DNA of 64,000 nt from QQVM01 sp964544885 (GCA_964544885.1 CAZJDX010000006.1:80633-144632); one strand, 5' to 3'. Positions 7,594 to 17,093 are shown, numbered from the stretch's first letter. Translations and numbers: made by a program. Notes: generated by a model from the letters alone, not told the origin.

Positions 7594-10500
7594 TCATTTT
7601 TTCCACCTTTTACCAGCCTGAAGTAATTTTCGAAGGAGATCCCCAACAAGTGTAAAATAGAATACAATTGTCATAGCCCAAATTACGGCAATATTTACAG
7701 GAAAGGTATCATAGCTTTTACCAAAAAATGATTTGACAGGGGTGAAGAACATGCCACTGAGGGGATTGGCCGAAGCGTGAATCCTGTAAACAGGCTCAAA
7801 ATACCGGATAACTTCATCCTGATACACCCTTAATCTTTCAAGTCCTGTACTGTTTCTCACCAATTGATCAAGACTTTCGTTGAAGTAATTTTTCCTATTC
7901 GATTCAAACTCCGCAAGCCCACCGGGTGTCGAACACATTTTTTCGATGAGTGATTCTTTTTTCGCGCTGCTTGCATTGAATTGCTCAATATAATAATCCT
8001 TAAGCTTGTCAAGATCAGTTCGTATATTCCTGATTGTGTTCAAGCTTATTGCAGCATTGAGATCCACCGATGTACTGATCAGCCTGAGTTTTTTATTCTC
8101 ATTTTGTTCTTTGTTCAATTCATTGAACACCAGTCTGAGAATGCCAGACAATGAATCGTTCCCGGCTCCGCTTCCAAGAAGTCTTTCGCTCTTATCGGTT
8201 CTTTCTCTTAATACCGGAACCCACCAGTCTTTTTTAAATGTTGCTTCACTCATTCGCGAATCATAATCAAAGAAGTTTCGCTGAAATTTATTGTCTCTGA
8301 ACTGATGAACACTAAGCGCTTCGAATGCCCATCTGGACGCCATTACGTTTCCAATGAGTGGAACTTCTGCAGGGTTGCTGATGGCAGGATTCAGTTTTTC
8401 GAATTTTACGATGACGCCGCTGAGCAGGATTTGAGGAATGATAAGGAACGGAATAAGAATATAAATGGTAACTACAGAATCGAGCCCGGAGGATATATTC
8501 AATCCAACCAGATTTGCAAAACAAGAAGTACTGAACAATACCCACCAGTACTGAAACAGCATATCCTGTACTCCGAAGATTAAATTACCTATAAAGACGA
8601 AACTCAGGGTCTGGATTGCTGATACTATGAACAAAAGTGCGATTTTCGAAAACAGGTAGCTTTGCCTGCTGAGGTTAAGAAATTTTTCACGCTGGAGAAT
8701 TTTCCTGTCCCGGATTATTTCTTCAGCGCTCGCAGTCATTCCCAGAAACAAGGCCACGATAACACAAATGAACAGGTAAGCGGGAAGATTCGGATTGTCG
8801 GTGAACGAATAACTTTCACCGGGTTTAGTGTAGCGGAGAATAAAGCCAAGAATGGCAGCAAGAAGCGGAGCTTCAAGAAGTGTGATTGCCAGGTACTGAC
8901 GATTACTGAGTTTTGAAAGCACATCCCTTGTAAAGAATACACGCCACTGTCTTATCAATCCTGCCTTCTTTGCCGTTATCAGCGTGTCACCGGTTTTCTC
9001 GCGATAGCTTGATCCGTCCGGTTTGTTCTGGCTGAAAAAGTTAAACCATTCCCGCGGCGATACCTTTCTGTTCCCCGTACGATTTCCGAATTCGTCCACT
9101 TCTTCCTGCCCGATTATGTTGAAGATCTGTTCAGCATTGATATTCCCGCATGCCGGACATTCACTTTCATCAGCGTCAGCAAACCGTGCAAGTTTTTTAA
9201 AGTAAAGCAGTGAGTCGGATGGATTGCCATAATACACGGGAAAACCTCCAGTATCGAGGATGAGGAGCCGGTCAAACATCCGGAATATATCGGAGGAAGG
9301 TTGATGTATTACTACAAAAACAAGTTTTCCGCTTAAAGTTAATTGCTTCAGCAGATCCATGACATTTTCAGCATCATGGGAAGAAAGGCCTGAGGTCGGT
9401 TCGTCAACAAAAAGAACGGCCGGTTCCCGTATTAACTCAAGAGCAATGTTGAGTCGCTTTCGTTGTCCTCCGCTGATAGTCTTGTTGAGGGGATTGCCGA
9501 CTTTCAGTTCTGCGGTTTCGGTAAGGCCAAGTGCGTCAAGCATCTGCATCACCTTTTCACTGATCTGTTCATCAGAAAGCTTACCATAAACAAGTTTGGT
9601 ATTGTAAAAAAGATTTTGGAAGACACTTAGCTCCTCTATGAGCAGATCATCCTGAGGAATATAACCAATTACTCCTTCAGGTACCCCCGTCTCTTTGTAA
9701 ACATCTTTACCGTTTAACAGCAGGTTCCCAGAAGATACAGGAGAACTTCCGTTTAACACGCTCAGCAGAGTCGACTTACCTGCACCGCTTCCACCCATTA
9801 TACCGACCAGCTCTCCTGATTGCGCGGTGAAGTTTAATTTATGTAATCCTTTTTTTCCGTTCGGGAAGTCATACTCAATATCGATCGCTTCCAACAGAAT
9901 GTGCTGCTCTTCCTTTCCTGCCATGAAAAATTTCAGGACATCACCGTAATAAAGAGGTTGAATTTTCTGACCGCGTAGCACCGCGCCCTGTGTAAAGACC
10001 GATACACTTCTTGAATCAACCGGTTTTCCGTTCACATATAATTGATCTTTTCCCGTATATCGGAGAAAGAACATGCCTGCCGCTTCAATATAGATAAACC
10101 AGACCGGCATATCCAGTTCATGATGTTGAAGCTGATGAAAAGTGTGGCCTTGTTCGATTGGTTTTTTCTGCAGCCGGAGTACCAGTTTGGATTCAAGCCT
10201 TTCAGCAAGAGGAGAGGCGCTGCTTATATTCAGACTCAGTCCTTGCAGCTCCTGTTCAATATTGAAAACCGTTGCAACTGTTTCCAGGAATTCTTTTTCA
10301 GGTTCGGTGATCTCTGCTTCGGAGCTGTTCATGAACTCAGCCAGGCGGATAAACACAATATACTTTTGGCTGATATTTAGTTCCTTATTAATCTCCGTGC
10401 AGATTCTCAGCGCTTTCACGGAACTGACGGCGATCTTTTTTCTTGCTTTTGTAAGGTCATCGCCACCCTGCAGCGATTGGAGATGCTTGTCAAAAAGGGC

Positions 10501-10641
10501 CAGGTATTCCGGAATTCTCTGCAGACTGAGTTGCTGACGAAGAAAATTTTCAACTACTGATCTGCTTTGGGATGTAAGTCTTTCCAGACTTGCGCCGATG
10601 GCGAATAACTGCATTAAGGCCTGGAGAATTCTTTCACTCAT
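7594..10641 (-). CDS. ABCG-type ABC transporter with TerB-like and FHA-like N-terminal domains
   Basis: A 1015-residue single-chain half-transporter with extra domains. Residues about 10-135 are helical and TerB-like, and about 165-260 look FHA-like (strands around LYVNGKPV, GAVLRGQKI, YYGDVLKFF). The nucleotide-binding domain follows: Walker A GGSGAGKST, signature SGGQRKR, Walker B LFVDEPTSG, His in VIHQPSS. After it comes an ECPACGN motif, then ABC-2 membrane segments (from about residue 600). A soluble stretch of about 200 residues separates the main membrane block from the last helix (AVIWAMTIVFYFTLVGDLL). ABCG-like exporters move lipids or drugs; the substrate here is unknown. It lies downstream of a lipoprotein gene on the same strand, but a terminator separates them. 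The FHA-like part suggests phosphopeptide control, which is inference. Confidence 0.85.
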   Translation of the reverse strand: MSERILQALMQLFAIGASLERLTSQSRSVVENFLRQQLSLQRIPEYLALFDKHLQSLQGGDDLTKARKKIAVSSVKALRICTEINKELNISQKYIVFIRLAEFMNSSEAEITEPEKEFLETVATVFNIEQELQGLSLNISSASPLAERLESKLVLRLQKKPIEQGHTFHQLQHHELDMPVWFIYIEAAGMFFLRYTGKDQLYVNGKPVDSRSVSVFTQGAVLRGQKIQPLYYGDVLKFFMAGKEEQHILLEAIDIEYDFPNGKKGLHKLNFTAQSGELVGIMGGSGAGKSTLLSVLNGSSPVSSGNLLLNGKDVYKETGVPEGVIGYIPQDDLLIEELSVFQNLFYNTKLVYGKLSDEQISEKVMQMLDALGLTETAELKVGNPLNKTISGGQRKRLNIALELIREPAVLFVDEPTSGLSSHDAENVMDLLKQLTLSGKLVFVVIHQPSSDIFRMFDRLLILDTGGFPVYYGNPSDSLLYFKKLARFADADESECPACGNINAEQIFNIIGQEEVDEFGNRTGNRKVSPREWFNFFSQNKPDGSSYREKTGDTLITAKKAGLIRQWRVFFTRDVLSKLSNRQYLAITLLEAPLLAAILGFILRYTKPGESYSFTDNPNLPAYLFICVIVALFLGMTASAEEIIRDRKILQREKFLNLSRQSYLFSKIALLFIVSAIQTLSFVFIGNLIFGVQDMLFQYWWVLFSTSCFANLVGLNISSGLDSVVTIYILIPFLIIPQILLSGVIVKFEKLNPAISNPAEVPLIGNVMASRWAFEALSVHQFRDNKFQRNFFDYDSRMSEATFKKDWWVPVLRERTDKSERLLGSGAGNDSLSGILRLVFNELNKEQNENKKLRLISTSVDLNAAISLNTIRNIRTDLDKLKDYYIEQFNASSAKKESLIEKMCSTPGGLAEFESNRKNYFNESLDQLVRNSTGLERLRVYQDEVIRYFEPVYRIHASANPLSGMFFTPVKSFFGKSYDTFPVNIAVIWAMTIVFYFTLVGDLLRKLLQAGKRWKK

Positions 10642-10732
10642 AAAAACTGAGATAAACGGATTTACAAAATACAGATTTCAGGTTTAAATGTAAATAAAAG
10701 TAGTTTGATCAGGGGAATAATTTCACACGCAA

Positions 10733-10762
10733 TAAAAAAGCCGTCCTTTTTCAGGAACGGCT
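10733..10762 (-). terminator. Intrinsic terminator after the lipoprotein gene
   Basis: On the minus strand the arms AGCCGT and ACGGCT (10757-10762 and 10739-10744) enclose a further CCT/AGG pairing, and the stem is followed by a T-rich run (complement of AAAAAA). It sits about 30 bases beyond the lipoprotein stop and ahead of the ABC transporter start, so the two genes are probably not one simple transcript. Confidence 0.75.
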
Positions 10763-10791
10763 CTTTATACTATATTTATCGAAAGGATAGA

Positions 10792-11646
10792 TCAGCTTAT
10801 CATGCCTTCACGTACTTTTTTAACCGCCGCAGAAAGGATTTCAAGATTTTCCCTGGTGAGATCTTCGGGCGATTTGATCGAGTCATAGGTTTTTTTCAAC
10901 TCTTCCAGTTCAAGGTATAACTGGGCCGAGCTGGGTATTTTTTTTAGTTCTGTGAAGAGGTTAACAAGATTATCTACATATAATTTCTGATTATAGATCT
11001 TTTCAAATATCCCGGCATTTTCCTTTACGCGTTCACGACCTTTCATCAATTCGATGCTGAGATACTGCACTTCAATGATTGTTCCGGCCAGTACATGTGC
11101 AGCGACTTCAAGACGTTTATTGGTTTTGAGAAATGCGTCTGTCTCGGCATAAGCTCTGTCTATCATTTTGATCAGAGAATCTCTGTCGTCTGAATTCTCA
11201 CGAAAACTTGTTGTGAAGTTGTCGAAGGTTTCCTGTACTCCAAGCTTTTCAGATAATTTGCGCGTGGTGGCGTAGTATTCAAGCAGATCCTGGTTTTGCC
11301 CGTAAAATGCGGCATAAGCCATATCAATTCCATAGACACCATAATTGATCGCTTTCTTATAGGCGGTATTATATTTCCCTTCCGCATCAGCCGGATTCAG
11401 GAGATCCTTATTGAATGGAACTTCATGCTGGTAGATGGCATTAATGATTTCCATGGGCGAAGGGAGGTTCGCTATGGTGTAAAAGAATTTAAAGTCCAGC
11501 AATTCTCTCTCTGCTATGGATGCTGAATCCTGCAACTCGACCATCGAAGTATCCAGCGATTCTTCGGAAGGCTGGTTACCTTTATTACCACAGGAGTAAA
11601 GGATGCCTGACAAGGCCAGTGCTGATAAAATCAAAACTTTTTTCAT
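10792..11646 (-). CDS. Conserved lipoprotein of unknown function beside the ABC transporter
   Basis: A 284-residue protein with a lipoprotein signal peptide: KKVLILSALALSGILYSC, lipid-accepting Cys19, then polar GNKGNQ. The mature part is almost entirely alpha-helical with no recognised catalytic motif (for example LLEYYATTRKLSEKLG, LYLELEELKKTYDSI). It is probably anchored in the outer membrane or in the outer leaflet of the inner membrane. Its gene precedes the ABC transporter on the same strand, so it may be an accessory subunit; that is inference. A strong candidate promoter lies just upstream and a terminator just downstream, so it can be expressed as a single gene. Confidence 0.75.
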   Translation of the reverse strand: MKKVLILSALALSGILYSCGNKGNQPSEESLDTSMVELQDSASIAERELLDFKFFYTIANLPSPMEIINAIYQHEVPFNKDLLNPADAEGKYNTAYKKAINYGVYGIDMAYAAFYGQNQDLLEYYATTRKLSEKLGVQETFDNFTTSFRENSDDRDSLIKMIDRAYAETDAFLKTNKRLEVAAHVLAGTIIEVQYLSIELMKGRERVKENAGIFEKIYNQKLYVDNLVNLFTELKKIPSSAQLYLELEELKKTYDSIKSPEDLTRENLEILSAAVKKVREGMIS

Positions 11647-11666
11647 GGAAGCGGGAAGATTTGATG

Positions 11667-11696
11667 CAAAAATAGAAAGGATTGGTTAAAATCAAA
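11667..11696 (-). promoter_or_regulatory. Bacteroidota-type promoter of the lipoprotein gene
   Basis: On the minus strand, -33 TTTG (11693-11696) and -7 TATTTTTG (11667-11674) are separated by 18 nt, a full match to the TTTG/TAnnTTTG consensus. The start codon follows 20 nt after the -7 element, giving a short leader. Confidence 0.7.
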
Positions 11697-11785
11697 GCCT
11701 GCAGATCTTGTTCGGGCGAATTAGCTGAGCTGGCTTTTGCCTAATCCCATTAAATTCACTTAATTCGTCATGAAGATAGCCTTTT

Positions 11786-13813
11786 ATGACTAAATCAAAA
11801 GCGCAGGCGAATAAGAAGCCGGGCAGGAAAGAATCCCCTCCTGCCTATCCGGGTCTTGCTTCTGCAGGATGGATCTTACTGCTTACCTCCTTTACCTGGC
11901 TGATCTACTCGGCTACGCTTGACTTTGATCTCACTAACTGGGATGAGAAGCATTATATACGTGAACAAAGTATGACCCGGGGTTTGTCCGGTTCACACCT
12001 TCAGGAGATGTTCACCAAAAAAGTTCTGGGCAGCTATAATCCTCTGGTGATGCTGTCATTCGCCATTGATCATGAGGTGTCTGATGGGAAAGCTTCATGG
12101 TATCATGGGGTGAATGTTTTCTTTCATGTCCTCAACACCATTCTGCTTTTCCTGATAGTTCGTAAACTTTCTTTCGGAACGATGGCCGCGGGATTTATCG
12201 CACTCCTGTTTGCGCTGCATCCGATGCATGTGGAGTCGGTCGCCTGGGTAGCCAGCCGAAAGGATGTACTCATGGGGTTTTTTATATTTTCTTCCTGGTG
12301 GGCATACTTACAATTCAGGCAGGCTAACAAATGGATCTGGTATTTTTCCGGTTTAGTGTTATTTCTCCTGGCCTTGCTTTCAAAGGCGCAGGCCGTTTCA
12401 TTTCCCCTGATTCTTATCCTTTCCGACTACCTGCAGGATAAATCAATCCGGAAAAATCTTTTATATAACAAAATTCCATTCCTGATCATGGCAGTCGGAT
12501 TCGGACTTTATGCCATAAGCGGCAGCACCTTTGCGGCAGACAAATACGCGACTCCGCTGAGTTTCGTAGAGAAAGTGGCGTATTCATTCATGGCACTGTG
12601 GAACTATTGTTTCAAAGCCATAATACCGGTGGAACAATCTGCCATCTATGCTTTCCCGCAGGAAGGCAGTCAGGATTATATCATTCAACTTCTACTGGGT
12701 ATTGCCGTCACGATTGCTATGCTGTGGCTGATTATCCGGTCTTCCCGCAGTCAGACGCTGGTTACCTTCGCCTTGCTGTTCTTTCTTCTTAATACTTTTC
12801 TCACCTTACATGTTGTCGCAGTCAATAGTTCACTCATCTATGAAAGGTTTACCTATATTAGTTATGTTGGCTTATCCTTTCTTATAGCGGTCCCACTCTC
12901 CGTAAAGCAGTATAGGAAAATATTACCCTGGATGCTTGCAGGATATTGCCTTATCCTTTCCTGGATCACCCATGAACGATTAAAGGTATGGGAAAACAGC
13001 ATAACGCTCTGGACAGATGTCATCGAAAAAAATCCGGCGTCTAATGAAGCGTATAACAACAGGGGTGACTTTTACAATTCGGCCGGTCATATTGATAAAG
13101 CATTCAATGACTTCAGCAATTCCGTCAGGGTGAATCCGAAACAACCCAATGCCTATAATAATCTGGCGGTGATCTGGTTCAAGAGAAATAACTTTGAAAA
13201 AGCCCTCGAAGAAAATCAGAAAGCGCTCGATCTTGATCCTGATTACGCTCAGGCAGCTTCCAACAGAGGGATCCTTTTCTTCAATATGGAGCAGTATGAT
13301 TCGGCGATCCATTATTATAACAGAGCAATTGATCTCATGCCCAATTATCCATTCGCCATCTGCAATCTCGGATCTGTTTACCTGAAAAATGGAATGTATG
13401 ACGAGGCCATTCAGCACTACAAACAGGCCATGAACCTGAGTCCTGACTATGCTGATGCAAGCAAGTACATGGGACTCGCTTACCTCGAAAAAGAAGATTA
13501 TGCTTCTGCTGAGGCGGCTATGTATAAAGCGCAGGAATTGAATCCTTCAGGGGATGCCTTGAAAGTGCTGAGTGGAGAATACATCCTTAAAGCTTCCAGG
13601 GCTTTCAAAAGCGGAGATGCCAACAAGGCCATCTTCCTTTGTGAAAAAGCCCTGAAAGTAATGCCCGGAAATGCAGAAGCCTGGTATAATCTCGGGGGCT
13701 ACTACCTGACCTTAAAGGATATTCCCAAAGCTCGTGAATACTGGAAGAAAGCACTTCAGGTAAATCCGGAATATAAGGAAGCCAGAGAATGGCTTAATAA
13801 GATTGGTGAATGA
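11786..13813 (+). CDS. GT-C glycosyltransferase-like membrane protein with C-terminal TPR repeats (TMTC-like)
   Basis: A 675-residue protein. A first TM (residues about 25-43) is followed by FDLTNWDEKHYI, whose Asp is in the position of the conserved acidic residue of GT-C enzymes. Then comes a multi-helix block with HPMHVESVAWVASRKDVL, a motif of TMTC/DUF1736-like proteins. From about residue 420 there are around seven TPR units (for example ASNEAYNNRGDFYNSAGHIDKAF). The architecture matches eukaryotic TMTC O-mannosyltransferases and their bacterial relatives, so a protein or lipid glycosylation role at the membrane is plausible. Donor and acceptor are unknown. It stands between a divergently transcribed lipoprotein gene and the dCMP deaminase gene, with no clear operon partner. 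Confidence 0.75.
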   Translation: MTKSKAQANKKPGRKESPPAYPGLASAGWILLLTSFTWLIYSATLDFDLTNWDEKHYIREQSMTRGLSGSHLQEMFTKKVLGSYNPLVMLSFAIDHEVSDGKASWYHGVNVFFHVLNTILLFLIVRKLSFGTMAAGFIALLFALHPMHVESVAWVASRKDVLMGFFIFSSWWAYLQFRQANKWIWYFSGLVLFLLALLSKAQAVSFPLILILSDYLQDKSIRKNLLYNKIPFLIMAVGFGLYAISGSTFAADKYATPLSFVEKVAYSFMALWNYCFKAIIPVEQSAIYAFPQEGSQDYIIQLLLGIAVTIAMLWLIIRSSRSQTLVTFALLFFLLNTFLTLHVVAVNSSLIYERFTYISYVGLSFLIAVPLSVKQYRKILPWMLAGYCLILSWITHERLKVWENSITLWTDVIEKNPASNEAYNNRGDFYNSAGHIDKAFNDFSNSVRVNPKQPNAYNNLAVIWFKRNNFEKALEENQKALDLDPDYAQAASNRGILFFNMEQYDSAIHYYNRAIDLMPNYPFAICNLGSVYLKNGMYDEAIQHYKQAMNLSPDYADASKYMGLAYLEKEDYASAEAAMYKAQELNPSGDALKVLSGEYILKASRAFKSGDANKAIFLCEKALKVMPGNAEAWYNLGGYYLTLKDIPKAREYWKKALQVNPEYKEAREWLNKIGE

Positions 13814-13889
13814 TTCTTACATGAATCGTATATTATGCTTCATCCTGATCCTTTACGGATTATCAATTTCAGAATCCTGTCCTAATCCT

Positions 13890-13897
13890 TACCTTTG
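13890..13897 (+). promoter_or_regulatory. Candidate -7 element of the dCMP deaminase gene
   Basis: TACCTTTG matches TAnnTTTG and lies 5 nt before the ATG at 13903. TTTC at 13867-13870, 19 nt upstream, is a near-match to the -33 element. The predicted transcript would start at or next to the start codon, that is leaderless. Confidence 0.5.
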
Positions 13898-13902
13898 TAT
13901 GT

Positions 13903-14379
13903 ATGCATTCACCCAGTTTCGATGAGATCTACATGGAACTTGCTCAAAATCTTGCACGCAAATCACATTGCGTGAAGATATCTGTTGGTGCGGTTCTCAC
14001 AAAGGATACGCGTATCGTTTCTTTAGGCTACAATGGCCCTCCGGCCGGAACCCATAATTGCGATGAGGAATGGCCTGGTGTCGGTTGTCCGCGCGACAGC
14101 AAAGGCAGTTGCTCACTGGCTTTGCATGCTGAACAGAATGCAATTCTCTACGCCGCCAAGAATGGAGTACCGATGAACGGGTGTACTTTATACGTTACTC
14201 TGTCACCTTGCCTGGCCTGTGCAAGAATCATATTCACCATGGGCATCAAAAAAGTGTATTTCCTTGAATCCTACGCATCCTATAAAGGGATCGGGAGTGA
14301 TGAAGGAGTTGATTTCCTGCGCAGATTCGGTGTAGAAGTGGAGCATTATGTACCCGGCAGGGAGCGTGAAACAGCCTGA
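13903..14379 (+). CDS. Deoxycytidylate (dCMP) deaminase family protein
   Basis: A 158-residue cytidine-deaminase-fold enzyme converting dCMP to dUMP for thymidylate synthesis in the cytoplasm. The zinc site is clear: His75 and catalytic Glu77 in HAEQNA, then Cys103 and Cys106 in PCLAC. An extra Cys-rich insertion (NCDEEWPGVGCPRDSKGSC, residues 52-70) is typical of dCMP deaminases of the ComEB type. The ATG is only 5 nt after a candidate -7 element. Thymidine kinase is also encoded in this window, so both a de novo and a salvage route to dTMP are represented, though not linked. Confidence 0.9.
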   Translation: MHSPSFDEIYMELAQNLARKSHCVKISVGAVLTKDTRIVSLGYNGPPAGTHNCDEEWPGVGCPRDSKGSCSLALHAEQNAILYAAKNGVPMNGCTLYVTLSPCLACARIIFTMGIKKVYFLESYASYKGIGSDEGVDFLRRFGVEVEHYVPGRERETA

Positions 14380-14501
14380 TCGGGTTTGTGTGGATTTTGC
14401 TCATTTTAATCATAATTAACAAAACATTTTCAGGAATTCAGAGTTAAACTGATGAGCAGCGAAATTCCCTGTCTGAATCTTTGTCCTGTATCTGAAACAC
14501 A

Positions 14502-16136
14502 ATGAATTCATCTGATAAATTCAAAAACTGGCTCCCCTTTCTTTTTGCAGGAGTGCTGGCACTGGGAGTGTATGTCGGAATGCGCCTGAATGAACCGTTC
14601 AAAAGCAGCCGTTCATTCTTCTCCTTTCGCACCGGCCAGTTCAACAAGATCAATGATGTCATCAATTACATCAACAATGAATATGTTGATACGGTGAATC
14701 AGAAAACGCTGGTTGAAAAAACCATTGGCGAGTTACTGCACCAGCTCGATCCACATTCCGCCTATATTCCTGCAGATGAGCTGCAGGCAATGAATGAACC
14801 CCTGGAAGGTAACTTTGACGGGATCGGAATAGAGTTTCATGTACAGGAAGACACGATCATGGTCGTCTCGGCGGTGGCTGGCGGACCTTCCGAACAGCTT
14901 GGTATCCGTGCCGGTGATCGTATCATTGCGGTAGAAGGAAAAAATGTAGCCGGAATAAAGATCACTAACACCCAGGTTATGCAACTGCTCAGAGGACCGG
15001 GCGGAACCAAAGTAAAAGTCACCATTGCGCGCAGAGGTGCTGCACAAAATCTTGATTACACTATCACCCGTGGAAAGATTCCGATTTACAGCGTTGATGT
15101 TGGATACATGCTTACATCACAGACAGGATATATAAAAGTGAGTCACTTCGCGGAACATACCTATGAGGAATATATTGATAAGTTTGTCAAGTTGAAAGAA
15201 CAAGGGATGGAGAACCTGATTCTCGATCTGCGGGGAAATCCCGGCGGCTACCTGAAAACCGCCATTCAGCTTGCGGATGAATTCCTGCCTGACCGTAAGC
15301 TGGTGGTATATACAGAGGGAAGGTCCCGTCCCCGCGAATCATTCTATGCCACTCAGCGAGGCTTTTACGAACAGGGAGCCCTGATCGTGATGGTAGATGA
15401 AGGAAGCGCTTCCGCCAGTGAGATTGTGGCCGGAGCATTGCAGGACTGGGACAGGGCGACCATCGTCGGACGCCGTTCGTTTGGAAAAGGACTCGTGCAG
15501 GAGCAAAGTCAGTTCCCAGACGGTTCCGCTATGCGACTCACCATAGCAAGGTATTATACACCTACAGGAAGAAGTATCCAGAAGCCCTACGAAGGCGGCT
15601 ACCAGGCTTATTCAAATGAACTTTTTGAAAGATTGAGAAAAGGGGAGTTGACAACATCTGACAGCATTAGCTTTCCCGATTCCCTTCATTACAAAACACC
15701 GGGAGGAAAGACCGTGTATGGCGGAGGTGGAATCATGCCGGATGTCTTTATGGCTATGGACACAAGCGGCAGTTCTCAATATTATGCCGATGTAAGCAGT
15801 AAAGGAATGATCTCCCAGTTCGCCTATGATTATGTAGATCAGAACAGGACTTATTTTGAAAAGTTTGTTAGTTTCAGGGAGTTCAGGGAGTCCTTCAATG
15901 TGACGGAAGAATTGTACCGAAAGTTTGTTGACTATTCCCTGAAAGATGGTACGGTTAAAACCGGCCCGGGAGTGAAAACCTCTTCGGAGATCATCCGTAC
16001 CCAGTTGAAAGCCCTCATTGCAAGGCAGATCTGGAAGAACGACGGGTTTTATCCGGTTATACAAACGATGGATAAAAGTCTTCACAAAGCGCTCGAGCTG
16101 ATTGAAAACAAGCAAGTAGCGGTGAAAGGCAGCTGA
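14502..16136 (+). CDS. S41 family C-terminal processing peptidase (first copy)
   Basis: A 544-residue CtpA/Prc-type serine protease. One N-terminal TM (WLPFLFAGVLALGVYVGM) anchors it, with the catalytic part in the periplasm. A helical S41 N-terminal part is followed by a PDZ domain (around GIGIEFHVQEDTIMVV to GTKVKVTIARRG). The catalytic Ser lies in GSASASEIVAG and the Lys in SFGKGLVQ. Such enzymes trim C-termini of envelope proteins. It is monocistronic as far as can be seen. A second S41 protease is encoded at 36143-37834, so the organism carries at least two. Confidence 0.93.
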   Translation: MNSSDKFKNWLPFLFAGVLALGVYVGMRLNEPFKSSRSFFSFRTGQFNKINDVINYINNEYVDTVNQKTLVEKTIGELLHQLDPHSAYIPADELQAMNEPLEGNFDGIGIEFHVQEDTIMVVSAVAGGPSEQLGIRAGDRIIAVEGKNVAGIKITNTQVMQLLRGPGGTKVKVTIARRGAAQNLDYTITRGKIPIYSVDVGYMLTSQTGYIKVSHFAEHTYEEYIDKFVKLKEQGMENLILDLRGNPGGYLKTAIQLADEFLPDRKLVVYTEGRSRPRESFYATQRGFYEQGALIVMVDEGSASASEIVAGALQDWDRATIVGRRSFGKGLVQEQSQFPDGSAMRLTIARYYTPTGRSIQKPYEGGYQAYSNELFERLRKGELTTSDSISFPDSLHYKTPGGKTVYGGGGIMPDVFMAMDTSGSSQYYADVSSKGMISQFAYDYVDQNRTYFEKFVSFREFRESFNVTEELYRKFVDYSLKDGTVKTGPGVKTSSEIIRTQLKALIARQIWKNDGFYPVIQTMDKSLHKALELIENKQVAVKGS

Positions 16137-16452
16137 ATTATTTCTAGGCAAGAATTTTTCTGATTCACCTGACATTCAGTTCCGGGATTGGATGATCATC
16201 GCACAGCTCAAAAAAAAGGACAAGTGTCCGCGAAGAAGCCGTGTTTTTCTTTTAAGAAAATGGTAAATATCCGGCACATCGGAGGAAGATATCTCATCGT
16301 ATCACTTTCTTCTTGGTCATCAACAGGCAATTTCAGGAGAATCAGACATTCATCGTTCTTCATTCCCTGTTCAGCTGGAAGTCTTAGCAAGGAATTAACT
16401 ATCTTTGCCGCGGAAATCTTAACTCATTATTTAATTATATAAATCCACAATC
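16137..16452. other. 316-base intergenic region before superoxide dismutase
   Basis: An 84-codon frame is open here but has no recognisable protein features and is judged spurious. The useful content is the candidate sod promoter at 16400-16407 and an A-rich run (16209-16216). A weak 7-bp inverted repeat (TTTTCTT/AAGAAAA) lies near 16246-16261. No RNA gene was recognised. Confidence 0.5.
16400..16407 (+). promoter_or_regulatory. Candidate -7 element of the superoxide dismutase gene
   Basis: TATCTTTG is an exact match to the -7 consensus TAnnTTTG, 45 nt before the start codon. The -33 region has no clear TTTG. The leader would be AT-rich and about 40 nt long. Confidence 0.5.
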
Positions 16453-17064
16453 ATGGCTTTCACACTCGGTTCCTTACCTTATGCATTCGATGCACTTGAG
16501 CCCTTCATCGATGCACGTACAATGGAAATACATCATGGCAAGCACCATCAGGCTTATGTCACTAATCTGAACAACGCGATTGCCGGTTCTGAAGCTGAAA
16601 AGCTCAGCATCGAAGATATTTGCAGAAACATTTCAAAGTATCCTGTTGCCGTTCGCAATAATGGTGGCGGGCACTATAATCATTCACTTTTCTGGAATAT
16701 CATGAAGCCCGGCGGAGGAGGTAGTCCCTCAGGAGTATTGGCAGATGCCATTAATTCCGCTTTCGGCAGCATGGATGAGTTCAAAACCAAATTCGCTGCC
16801 GCCGGAGCAACACGATTCGGCAGCGGCTGGGCCTGGCTCGTTGCCGGTCCGGATAAAAAACTGGCTGTTGGATCAAGCCCAAATCAGGACAACCCTTTGA
16901 TGGACATTTCGGAACTGAAAGGAGAGCCACTGCTGGGTCTTGACGTATGGGAGCACGCTTATTATCTCCATTACCAAAACCGTCGTCCGGATTACATCAA
17001 CGCATGGTGGAATGTGGTGAATTGGGATGAGGTCGCCCGCAGGTTTGAACTTGCCATGAAATAA
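16453..17064 (+). CDS. sodA: Superoxide dismutase, Mn/Fe family
   Basis: A 203-residue protein of full family length. Metal ligands are His27 (IHHGKHH), His77 (GGHYNHSLFW), Asp164 and His168 (DVWEHAYYLHY). Gln145 in PNQDNPLM and the NNGGGH sequence are of the Mn-type pattern, although Bacteroidota enzymes can be cambialistic, so metal preference is uncertain. It converts superoxide to peroxide and oxygen and has no signal peptide, so it is cytoplasmic. It is flanked by its own candidate promoter and a clear terminator, so it is a single-gene transcript. Confidence 0.95.
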   Translation: MAFTLGSLPYAFDALEPFIDARTMEIHHGKHHQAYVTNLNNAIAGSEAEKLSIEDICRNISKYPVAVRNNGGGHYNHSLFWNIMKPGGGGSPSGVLADAINSAFGSMDEFKTKFAAAGATRFGSGWAWLVAGPDKKLAVGSSPNQDNPLMDISELKGEPLLGLDVWEHAYYLHYQNRRPDYINAWWNVVNWDEVARRFELAMK

Positions 17065-17093
17065 GCCAGGTATATTAAAGAAGTTTGTGAAGA

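Noticed and set aside
12980..13417. A 145-codon minus-strand frame within the TPR protein gene
   Set aside because: Antisense to well-defined TPR repeats, no recognisable motifs.
15612..16175. A 187-codon minus-strand frame opposite the S41 protease gene
   Set aside because: Antisense shadow of a strongly supported protease; no start context or motif.
16188..16442. An 84-codon frame between the S41 protease and superoxide dismutase genes
   Set aside because: No domain, biased composition, and it overlaps the candidate sod promoter.
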